This document shows positions 28,860 through 36,742 of a stretch of 52,547 nucleotides of DNA, in pieces. Source of the stretch: Tannerella sp. (GTDB lineage: Bacteria > Bacteroidota > Bacteroidia > Bacteroidales > Tannerellaceae); the NCBI GenBank assembly GCA_031285565.1, contig JAITVY010000025.1, positions 1 to 52,547 of the forward strand. The letters run 5' to 3'. Position numbers and translations under genes: made by a program. Within the stretch, counting starts at the first letter, position 1. Each line of letters opens with the position of its first letter. The notes below the pieces were generated by a model that made no database searches, was not told the DNA's origin, and worked only from the letters and a program-made list of their open reading frames with translations.

Positions 28860-28920
28860 CGATTGACAATGAAAGAAATCAAAGGACAATTAACAGTGGA
28901 CAATTGACAATTAAGAGACG
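28840..28920 (+). repeat. Clustered short direct repeats (ttgacaa type)
   Basis: Variants of caattgacaattgacag recur in tandem across the end of the C_GCAxxG_C_C gene and the following gap. They resemble spacer repeats also seen at 31915-31940, with no coding role beyond the gene's last codons. Confidence 0.5.
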
Positions 28921-29047
28921 CGCACGTTTGGAAGCATACGATAACGAAGTGTGAATTAATTGAAAAATATGAAAGGGTAAGTCTAAACTTGTATATCGTT
29001 TATGTTGTTATTTTAGTCGGATAAAACATGCCGAAACAAATCTTTGT

Positions 29048-29851
29048 ATGGAAAAAAATATTCTGCTTCCTCTTATATTAACTTTATTAGCCGGTTTAGC
29101 TACTGTGATCGGTAGCTTAATTGCTTTTCTTTCGAGCCGGACTAATCAGCGTTTACTGTCATTTTCATTGGGTCTTTCGGCCGGTGTAATGATTTATGTT
29201 TCATTTGTCGAGCTGTTTGCACAGGCGCAATCTACTTTGATCAATGAAATAGGAGAGAAGTCGGGGGTATCGCTTGCTGTAGTCTGTTTCTTTGGTGGTA
29301 TTTTACTGATCGGTATTATAGATAAACTGGTACCTTCGGTTGAGAATCCGCATGAAGTACGTTCGCTGGAAGATATGCAACAAACACCTAAAAAGGATGG
29401 AAAGCTGATGCGTACGGGCGTGATGACGGCTTTAGCTATCGGTATTCATAACTTTCCGGAAGGGATGGCTACATTTATGGCTGCATTAGAGAATCCAACA
29501 TTGGGGATTGCTATTGCTGTGGCTATTGCTATACATAATATTCCTGAAGGGATTGCTGTGTCTGTTCCGGTATTTTATGCGACCGGCGATCGAAAAAAGG
29601 CTTTTCTGTATTCGTTTCTTTCGGGTGTAGCCGAACCTGTCGGGGCATTGATAGCCTACCTGTTCCTGATGCCTTTCATGTCTCCCGTTCTTATGGGATG
29701 TGTTTTTGCTGTTGTGGCAGGTATTATGGTTTTTATCTCACTCGACGAATTGCTTCCGGCAGCACACGAATACGGCGAATATCATATCGCTATTTACGGA
29801 CTGGTTATTGGGATGGCTATTATGGCTGTCAGTTTGATTCTTTTGACTTAA
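29048..29851 (+). CDS. zupT: ZIP-family zinc transporter ZupT
   Basis: Inner-membrane divalent-metal importer of 267 residues with eight predicted helices. The two metal-binding helix motifs are present: [14 protein letters not shown] and [14 protein letters not shown]. These His, Asn and Glu residues form the binuclear site in ZIP proteins and are diagnostic for the ZupT/GufA branch. A short histidine-poor cytoplasmic loop (residues about 100-125) separates helices 3 and 4. It is monocistronic. Zinc and iron are the likely substrates. Confidence 0.93.
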   Translation: MEKNILLPLILTLLAGLATVIGSLIAFLSSRTNQRLLSFSLGLSAGVMIYVSFVELFAQAQSTLINEIGEKSGVSLAVVCFFGGILLIGIIDKLVPSVENPHEVRSLEDMQQTPKKDGKLMRTGVMTALAIGIHNFPEGMATFMAALENPTLGIAIAVAIAIHNIPEGIAVSVPVFYATGDRKKAFLYSFLSGVAEPVGALIAYLFLMPFMSPVLMGCVFAVVAGIMVFISLDELLPAAHEYGEYHIAIYGLVIGMAIMAVSLILLT

Positions 29852-29854
29852 AGA

Positions 29855-29875
29855 CCCCTGGCCCCTGAAGGGGAA
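29855..29875. repeat. Palindromic intergenic repeat, copy 1
   Basis: The block CCCCTGGCCCCTGAAGGGG plus AA forms a CCCC/GGGG hairpin just after the zupT stop. An identical 21-base block lies at 39557-39577. Confidence 0.7.
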
Positions 29876-30019
29876 ATGCAATTAAAAATTAAAAATGAGC
29901 ACATGTTTGGACCCTTGCAATTGATTGTTGAGATCGAAAATGGAAGGGATCGTGATTAATTCAATAGATCCAATCTTTTCTGTAAAATTTGTGTATTATG
30001 GAATTATATCAATTACTTA

Positions 30020-30547
30020 ATGAATATACATCGTATTTCGGAACGGAATGATCAGTGGTATACAGACTTTCTGTCTTTTTATACCGATTCATTTCCTATA
30101 TATGAACAGCGGAATGAAGAACAACAGATTCATGCTTTGAGGGATGATCGTTATCATCTGGATTGTTATATTGAGGATAGTCGTTTGCTGGCTTTTATCG
30201 CTTACTGGGACTTTCGGACATATTGTTATATTGAACATTTAGCCGTACATCCTCATTGGAGAGGGCGGTCGATTGGTAAAAAGGTGTTGTTGAGGTTTAT
30301 GAATGATTATTCGCCGTATGTTTTGCTGGAAATAGACCCCGTAATTGATGACATTTCAGCCAAAAGATTTCGTTTTTATCAGCAGTTAGGGTTTGTTGAA
30401 AATCCATATTCACATTTTCATCCGGCATACGACCAGCACTTTGAACCTCATCAGCTAACCGTTTTGTCGGCTCCGGATGTTATTTCGCAGGATGAATATA
30501 AACAGTTTCAGAATGATCTGGAAAAGATTGTAATGAATAAATGTTGA
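30020..30547 (+). CDS. GNAT-family N-acetyltransferase
   Basis: A 175-residue acetyl-CoA-dependent acyltransferase. The core motif IEHLAVHPHWRGRSIGKKVLLRF contains the pyrophosphate-binding R-G-x-x-x-G-K pattern, and the following strand (YVLLEIDP) and FYQQLGF near the end are typical. The substrate is not predictable. It stands alone between zupT and a convergent MFS gene, with a repetitive palindromic spacer downstream. Confidence 0.88.
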   Translation: MNIHRISERNDQWYTDFLSFYTDSFPIYEQRNEEQQIHALRDDRYHLDCYIEDSRLLAFIAYWDFRTYCYIEHLAVHPHWRGRSIGKKVLLRFMNDYSPYVLLEIDPVIDDISAKRFRFYQQLGFVENPYSHFHPAYDQHFEPHQLTVLSAPDVISQDEYKQFQNDLEKIVMNKC

Positions 30548-30672
30548 GTTGTTAATACGTTAAGTCGTTGATGTGTGTATGCGTTGAGTCGTTTAGACGT
30601 TGAACTGTTAAAGCATTTGTACATGTATTTAAACGATTAAACGAATCAACAACTTAACGCATCAACGTTCAA
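30548..30672. repeat. Repetitive palindromic spacer between convergent genes
   Basis: About four imperfect copies of a GTTGAGTCGTTTA-like unit (gttgagttgtta, gttaagtcgttg, gttgagtcgttt, gttgaactgtta) face inverted copies (aaacgattaaacg, caacaacttaacg, atcaacgttcaa). The whole folds into a long hairpin and probably serves as a bidirectional terminator. Confidence 0.6.
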
Positions 30673-31869
30673 TTATTCTTTTTTATGGAGGCGGACATTC
30701 GGTAGGAAGATGGTTACAATGCCCAGGAGTGGTAGGTAAGCACAAATTTTGTAAACATATTCGATGCCATGCGAGTCGGCCAGGTTTCCCAGTACAGCTG
30801 CCGCAATACCGGCTATACCGAATGCCAAACCGAAGAACAGTCCGGATATGAGGCCTACTTTGCTGGGGAGCAATTCCTGGGCATATACCAAAATGGCAGA
30901 AAATGCCGAGGAGAGGATAAAGCCAATAAAAAATGTCAGTATGCATGTCCAGACTAAATTGACATAAGGTAGTAGTAGTGTAAATGGCGCACATCCTAAG
31001 ATAGAAGCCCATATCACATATTTACGGCCGATGCGGTCGCCCACCGGACCTCCAATGAATGTTCCTAATGCAACGGCAAACAGGAAGACGAATAGGAAGA
31101 TCTGTGAGTTTTGTTTGGTAACCTCAAATTTCTCTATCAGGTAGAAGGTATAGAAATTGGTTAAGCTGGCCATATATACATACTTGGAGAAAATAAGGAT
31201 TAATAGAATTCCTAACGAGATGATAATTGTTTTACGAGGCAACAAGCTTTCCTGCGGTGATTTTTGGTACTTAGGCATCGTTTTAAGCCATTTTATCCGT
31301 TTGTTATACCAGGTGAAAATCGGATATTTCAGTATTATGGCGATAAAGCCGGCTATTGCGAAATATACGATGAAGTGCTGGCCATAGGGTGTGATGATCA
31401 GAGCTGCCAGCAGAGGCCCTAGTGAACTTCCGAAATTACCGCCTACCTGAAAAATTGATTGTGCCAGTCCGTGTTTACCACCCGATGCCAGATGTGTCAG
31501 GCGCGAAGCTTCCGGATGAAGGATGGAAGAGCCTAAGCCGACAAATGCAACCGAGATCAGTACTAAAAACAGTGTATTGGCATAGGCCAGGAAAAACAGG
31601 CCGATACAGGTTGACGTGGTGCCGATAATCAGATACCACGGACTTGGTTTTTTATCGAACAATATGCCAAAAACGGGTTGGAATACAGATGCACATATCT
31701 GGTAAACCAATGTGATCAGGCCGATCTGTGTAAATGATAGCAGCAGATTGTCTTTCAGAACCGGATAGACAGCCGATATTATTGACTGAAAGGTGTCGTT
31801 TAAGAAATGCGCTAAACTTAATGATAGCAATATGCCGATCTGCAGCTTGCTTTTTGCTGATTGTTCCAT
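30673..31869 (-). CDS. MFS transporter, fosmidomycin-resistance (Fsr) type
   Basis: A major facilitator of 398 residues with about twelve hydrophobic helices. The first helix region, LSLAHFLNDTFQSIISAVYPVLK, is characteristic of the Fsr subfamily. The MFS loop 2-3 motif appears as GILFDKKPSPW, and the loop 8-9 motif as GGPVGDRIGRKYVIW. Members of the subfamily export fosmidomycin and other small compounds, but the natural substrate here is unknown. It is monocistronic and convergent with the GNAT gene. Confidence 0.9.
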   Translation of the reverse strand: MEQSAKSKLQIGILLSLSLAHFLNDTFQSIISAVYPVLKDNLLLSFTQIGLITLVYQICASVFQPVFGILFDKKPSPWYLIIGTTSTCIGLFFLAYANTLFLVLISVAFVGLGSSILHPEASRLTHLASGGKHGLAQSIFQVGGNFGSSLGPLLAALIITPYGQHFIVYFAIAGFIAIILKYPIFTWYNKRIKWLKTMPKYQKSPQESLLPRKTIIISLGILLILIFSKYVYMASLTNFYTFYLIEKFEVTKQNSQIFLFVFLFAVALGTFIGGPVGDRIGRKYVIWASILGCAPFTLLLPYVNLVWTCILTFFIGFILSSAFSAILVYAQELLPSKVGLISGLFFGLAFGIAGIAAAVLGNLADSHGIEYVYKICAYLPLLGIVTIFLPNVRLHKKE

Positions 31870-31934
31870 TTATAACCTGATCTCTTTTTACCGGGGTGCA
31901 AAGGTAGTATGATTAATTGACAATGGAAAATTGA

Positions 31935-31969
31935 CAATTAAGAATTAAGAATTAAGAATTAAGAATTAA
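31935..31969. repeat. Short tandem repeat (aattaag)n
   Basis: About five head-to-tail copies of a 7-base unit reading attaaga lie in the gap before the lipoprotein gene. Such a tract is prone to slippage; there is no evidence that it controls a gene. Confidence 0.6.
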
Positions 31970-32082
31970 AAATGTAGGTATGGGTTGGATGTCGGCTAGG
32001 GAAAAGGGAGGTGATTTTCTGTTATGAAAAAGTGCTATATTTACGGTTGAATAGTCGGTGGGATTTGAATAATAGAGCAGCA

Positions 32083-33201
32083 ATGAGAAAAGCAGTAATC
32101 ATTTTCGGTGTTTTTGCATTCATGATGAGTGGTTGTGGAGGGAAAGAAACGAAACAGCAGGCAGAAACAGCAGAAGAATACGATATTATGGTCGAAGACG
32201 GATGGCAGCCTGCTGAAGATCAGGCTGAAACAGAACTTCCGCATATAGACCGGGAGTTTATATCGTTTTTTTTCGATATGGTTTTTGGGGAATATGTAGA
32301 GGGGGGTAAACGTATCCCCAAAGAAATGGCCAATAGATATTTACCTGACTTTCTCACTCCGTGGGAGTCAGTTAAAGATTATATAACTGATGAAGATGAA
32401 GAATATGAATGGATGTATGCGGTTGGAAAAATAACCGGCTACAACGGATTGGATTTATTCCTCTGCACTTATGAGAGTGAAAACGTATACGGGTCTGACA
32501 ACCATACTGGCTTTTTGAGATACCTGTTGCCTTTTAAAAATGGCATTCCCATAACCAACGATGAAGTCCCCAAGCAACGGTTGGTGCTTGTTACGGATTT
32601 TCATTACCTCGGCGAAGGCGGAGAAACTGTGTTTAAAAGTTATTTTGACACAGATACTACTGTTGTCAGCCATCTGTGTGCTTCGGAGAGTGAAAGCGCA
32701 ACAGGCTACGGTACACCACTGATAACTACAGAGGGGTATCGATGGAAAATCGACAAAAATGGAGGGAAGGAAATTATTGATATTACCAAAAAAGAATATT
32801 CATCGCCTTTTTACGACCGTAATTTCCTGAAAGAACAAAACTGGACAGGGATTGGAGAAGATGAAAGGAAACCATATCCGAATCAGGATAACAGGTGGAG
32901 TCTCTCTGTGAATAGTTTGCATTACAACGAATTTGCTCTTGTTGATCCGATACAGGTGCGTTTCTATATAAAAGAGTTTGACGGAGAACTATTTCCCGTT
33001 TTTGAGATCTATGATGTCGGCGAGAAATTGCTGGACAGCTATACTGTCGGACAAGCCCATGAAAACAACCGGATAGAGAAGAATTATGCTTCGCGAAGCA
33101 TAATGCTGAAATGTCCCATTATCATCAAAACATCCGATGGGGATCTGGAGTTGCTGCCCAATGGGAAATTCCTGCTTAAAGCCACAGGTAGTGACATCTG
33201 A
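32083..33201 (+). CDS. Lipoprotein, function unknown
   Basis: A 372-residue lipoprotein not recognised by family. The start at 32083 gives a clean signal peptide, MRKAVIIFGVFAFMMSGC, with lipidation at Cys18 (MSGC); the frame continues upstream for 24 unlikely residues. After the cysteine comes GGKETKQQAETAEEYD, a flexible polar linker. The mature protein is mostly beta-rich, acidic, and ends in LLPNGKFLLKAT. It converges with the peptidase gene, with only 33 bases between stops. No catalytic motif is visible; it may belong functionally to the neighbouring module, but orientation argues against co-transcription. Confidence 0.8.
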   Translation: MRKAVIIFGVFAFMMSGCGGKETKQQAETAEEYDIMVEDGWQPAEDQAETELPHIDREFISFFFDMVFGEYVEGGKRIPKEMANRYLPDFLTPWESVKDYITDEDEEYEWMYAVGKITGYNGLDLFLCTYESENVYGSDNHTGFLRYLLPFKNGIPITNDEVPKQRLVLVTDFHYLGEGGETVFKSYFDTDTTVVSHLCASESESATGYGTPLITTEGYRWKIDKNGGKEIIDITKKEYSSPFYDRNFLKEQNWTGIGEDERKPYPNQDNRWSLSVNSLHYNEFALVDPIQVRFYIKEFDGELFPVFEIYDVGEKLLDSYTVGQAHENNRIEKNYASRSIMLKCPIIIKTSDGDLELLPNGKFLLKATGSDI

Positions 33202-33234
33202 AGTGGGATATACCGAATTTTAATTGTACTCCCC

Positions 33235-36200
33235 TCAATCCATAAACCTCAGGTGCTTCAGATCGAGGTTTTGTATTTTGAGTATGATTATTTTATTAGC
33301 AGAGCCGAGGTTTTGTGACAGCGGCTTCATTGAAAATGATTCCGGATAAATGCTTCGCCATTGATTCTGATCTTTTTGCGTATCTGTTTTAATGAAAATT
33401 ACCTGATGCAATGGTTGTATTCTCCCTTCGGTGGTTAGTTGGGCGAAAACTCTCGATTTTTCATCTAATGCACATAGTAATTCGGGTATGTTTACATATT
33501 TGTTATCCAGATAATCATAGTTCTGCGCGCCTGAAATGTGATTGTACAGACTGAAGTCTTCTATCAGTTTGAATAAAGAATGGATGATATTGTTTTTCAT
33601 GTTTTTCTTAAATACAGTAATTCCTTCTTCCGAGACCTGGTATGAGCTCAGGAAATCGGACAAGTGTGTATCGAGGGCGATCTGATCTCTGTTTTTCTCG
33701 AAATACGTATCGAGCATCTCATTGTTAAGCAGGGCAATAAAGGGTTCTCGTGTATTTGCGTCCATATCCTCCAGCTTTTCACTTTCTTCTGTATACCATG
33801 TTGTCAGATTCCCGAGGAAGGACCGCAGTGCATAGTATTTGTTTTTCAGTGTGTCTTTGAGATTAAACAGGCGGTCGAGTACCATTCCGGCCAGATGCAT
33901 GCGCATGCGGGTAGTTTTAATTTCTTCGCGAATCTTTTCCGCTTTTACTCCATAGGTCTGTATGATATCATCGAGTTTTTCCTTAAGCAGCCTGCGTTTC
34001 TTTTTGCGGTAAGGGAAATAGAATAAGGCAATTGCTATAAAGATAACCGATAGAATGACGGGTGTCCATGCAACTTGTGCAAAGATCAGTATCCAAAAGT
34101 TTATCAATACTATTATCGCAATAATGGTATAGATTAATATGCTCGTAATAATTTTAAATCCTGTTTTCCGTGTTTGTTTATCGAAGGCCGCGAGTTGTAT
34201 GCTTTTGTCATTCATAGCTTCTTCTTTCAATACTTCGAAGGCGGTTGCATCGTCGTGCAGCTTCTTTTCAAGTCCTTCGATCAGACGATTCCGCTGGACG
34301 TTATTGCCTAATTTCTGAATGAGCCGGGTGTATTTTTCCTTGAGTTTTTTGTCTTCTTTGACTAATTGGTTTAGATGATATTTTTCTTCTTCCAGCAGAT
34401 TTTTGAGTATGGAGTATTCTATTTGGTTGTCGGTTGTATCGAATTCGAGCGTGGATTTAATGTCTCCGGTGGTTTTATAGCCTGAGCCGACTTCTGTAAT
34501 GATACATGCCATATTGAGCAGACTACTGTCGCCTATGTAGGAGTATGGGATATAGCAATAACCGTTTTCTCCAAAAGAGGTTCCCCATGAGTTACGAATG
34601 ATAAACAGGCGTTGCTCGTCGCTGTAGCCACATATCACCATAGCGTGGTTGCCTGATGTCTCATTTTTCAGTTCGTTTTCGCTGGGACGGTGTACGAACC
34701 CGTTGGTTTCCGAAAAAGAATCAAAAACGCGCAATGAGATTGCTATGGGATAGCCTTCGGCTAAGGCTGAGCGGATGTCGTCGATATTTGTTTTTACGTT
34801 TAGTGCTTTTTTTACAAGACGGGATGCTCCGTCATCGTAGGCTTCCTGTCCGGGCTCTTTATCGAAAACATCGGCGTTGTATGGAAACAATTGTTCGGTG
34901 CAGATACCGGAATCCATAAGCGCATTGATTGAATCGTAGAAATTGCTACCGTTGTCTTTGCCGGTATCTCCCTTTTTCTTTCGGGCATTATAATAGAGAA
35001 ATGACTCGCTCAGATCGCTTTCGAGGGCATTGTTTGTTTTCAATATGTATTCGTAGATGGATGCCAGCGTGAAAGCTGAGCAGGAGCCCTGGTTGCCCTG
35101 GCTTTTGATCTGGGTGAAACCCGACCGCAGGTCGATACTTGTTATGGTTGTTTTTCGAGGCGTATAGGTATCGGCTAAGGGGATTTCTTCCAGTTCGGGA
35201 GGCAAGAGGCGAAACTTTTCGTCGCCAAAGACGAAAAAGCCGTCTTCGATCAGCCGTTTCTTTCCTTCGTGTGCGATGGTTAGCCGTCGTTCAAGTTTTT
35301 TTACTTCTTCTTCTTTTTCGCGTATGTATGTGATTGACTGCCGCATATCGAACCGTATTCTTTTCAGATCGTCCAACGGCTGTCTGACTTCTTCGCCGGC
35401 TATGGAGAGGATAGCTTCTGCCTGGTGTTGTGAGTTTACGATTTCGTTATTCGCTTTTATATACATATCGGTGGCTTCCCTATCCAGATCGTCTATGAAA
35501 AGCTGGTTTTTATCGAACAGATAGTTGGTGAGCAACTCATCATCAAGACCGAGTAATGTTGCTAATGTTGCCTTTTTCTCAGGTAATGATAGATTCGGAT
35601 CGTCAATAAAACTTTGCAGGTCGGACGATATTTCATCCATTAACCGGTCGAGCTTAGGTGTGACTTCAACAATGATTTGTTTTTGTGATTTATTATGCAG
35701 CAGTGGTCTTACTTCGTTTTCGTAAAAGTCGCTTACGAGTTTTGTTTTTCCTTCCAGCTTTTCATTGACAATCTGATCCGCTTTTGCTATATCTACTTTC
35801 TGTTCGTTGACACGTTCGCGATCCATCACATACAGGTATGTGCGTCTTAACAGATAGTTTACGAAGTAAAAGCGATCGAAATGCAGTACGGATAGTCCTA
35901 AGGCTTTAATCGAAAATGAGTCTGATTTGCTAAGAAATACGTTCTTGTACTGCTCGATACTGAGCAGTGCCAGTTCGCCGATGATCCGTGTAAAAGAGTC
36001 GGTACTCAACTGTAGGGAAACGCCTTCCTGCTGACAGTTTTGCATGAAGATAAAATTGGCTACCGGTGTGTTTTCCTGCTTATTGAACCGGATGATATCC
36101 GCCAGCATGTTCCGGCTGTACTGCTCGTATTCATTGATTCTGAGTGCCAGGCCCGGTATGTCTTCTTCCTTTGTAAAGAGGAAAGCGGTGCTGGGCGCTA

Positions 36201-36660
36201 ATCCTATCATGTCGATCTGATAGTTCATCGACAAGGTCCGGATGATTTGAATCAGCTTTTTGGCTTCTTCCCATACTTCAGGCTGAAACAGCGGGATATA
36301 GAGCATTAGATGGAGCTCGTTATAATCGCTGGTTTTATTAATGGTAATGGTTTTATTAAACAGATCTTTGAAAAAAGCGGCAATGTGCTTGTCGCGCTCT
36401 GTATTGCCAATGCGCTGCTTTTCTTCCATCCCGACCTGATAGAGGTTTTGTATTCCGGAAATAAAAGGATCGTTTTCGGATTCTTCTTTTGACCGTGCTA
36501 CTGATATAATGGTTTCTTTTGTCTGGGTGTTATGTTTCCATAATAAAGCATTAAAATAGGGTGAGATAGCCGGTCCACCATATTTTTCTATGTATTTCTT
36601 TAATTCTACGAGCGCTTCAGAGAACGCTTCACCAAACATCAAATGGACGGAATAGCGCAT
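33235..36660 (-). CDS. Large membrane protein with papain-like (C1) cysteine peptidase domain
   Basis: A 1141-residue protein, last in a four-gene module. The first 490 residues are helical with coiled coil (about 420-480) and are unlike anything I recognise. A papain-fold peptidase follows: QGNQGSCSAFTLAS with catalytic Cys527, GNHAMVICGY with His672, and RNSWGTSFGENGYCYIPY with Asn690, so the triad is intact. A coiled coil (about 760-815) leads into two membrane helices (about 828-880), then a basic stretch and a helical C-terminal region. There is no signal peptide, so the peptidase probably faces the cytoplasm, though topology is uncertain. The substrate is unknown; the adjoining FtsZ-like protein is an obvious candidate. 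Confidence 0.85.
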   Translation of the reverse strand: MRYSVHLMFGEAFSEALVELKKYIEKYGGPAISPYFNALLWKHNTQTKETIISVARSKEESENDPFISGIQNLYQVGMEEKQRIGNTERDKHIAAFFKDLFNKTITINKTSDYNELHLMLYIPLFQPEVWEEAKKLIQIIRTLSMNYQIDMIGLAPSTAFLFTKEEDIPGLALRINEYEQYSRNMLADIIRFNKQENTPVANFIFMQNCQQEGVSLQLSTDSFTRIIGELALLSIEQYKNVFLSKSDSFSIKALGLSVLHFDRFYFVNYLLRRTYLYVMDRERVNEQKVDIAKADQIVNEKLEGKTKLVSDFYENEVRPLLHNKSQKQIIVEVTPKLDRLMDEISSDLQSFIDDPNLSLPEKKATLATLLGLDDELLTNYLFDKNQLFIDDLDREATDMYIKANNEIVNSQHQAEAILSIAGEEVRQPLDDLKRIRFDMRQSITYIREKEEEVKKLERRLTIAHEGKKRLIEDGFFVFGDEKFRLLPPELEEIPLADTYTPRKTTITSIDLRSGFTQIKSQGNQGSCSAFTLASIYEYILKTNNALESDLSESFLYYNARKKKGDTGKDNGSNFYDSINALMDSGICTEQLFPYNADVFDKEPGQEAYDDGASRLVKKALNVKTNIDDIRSALAEGYPIAISLRVFDSFSETNGFVHRPSENELKNETSGNHAMVICGYSDEQRLFIIRNSWGTSFGENGYCYIPYSYIGDSSLLNMACIITEVGSGYKTTGDIKSTLEFDTTDNQIEYSILKNLLEEEKYHLNQLVKEDKKLKEKYTRLIQKLGNNVQRNRLIEGLEKKLHDDATAFEVLKEEAMNDKSIQLAAFDKQTRKTGFKIITSILIYTIIAIIVLINFWILIFAQVAWTPVILSVIFIAIALFYFPYRKKKRRLLKEKLDDIIQTYGVKAEKIREEIKTTRMRMHLAGMVLDRLFNLKDTLKNKYYALRSFLGNLTTWYTEESEKLEDMDANTREPFIALLNNEMLDTYFEKNRDQIALDTHLSDFLSSYQVSEEGITVFKKNMKNNIIHSLFKLIEDFSLYNHISGAQNYDYLDNKYVNIPELLCALDEKSRVFAQLTTEGRIQPLHQVIFIKTDTQKDQNQWRSIYPESFSMKPLSQNLGSANKIIILKIQNLDLKHLRFMD

Positions 36661-36695
36661 TATTTATTAAGTTGAAAGTTGAAAATGAGAATTAG

Positions 36696-36736
36696 GAGGG
36701 TGTGTCAAAAGGAAAAACCGCTTTTGACGCACCCTC
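36696..36736. terminator. 16-bp hairpin between FtsZ-like and peptidase genes
   Basis: GAGGGTGTGTCAAAAG (36696-36711) pairs with CTTTTGACGCACCCTC (36721-36736) with a single mismatch pair and a 9-base loop. It lies within a co-oriented cluster, so it may set the mRNA level of the downstream peptidase gene rather than end the operon completely. Confidence 0.6.
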
Positions 36737-36742
36737 TTTCTT

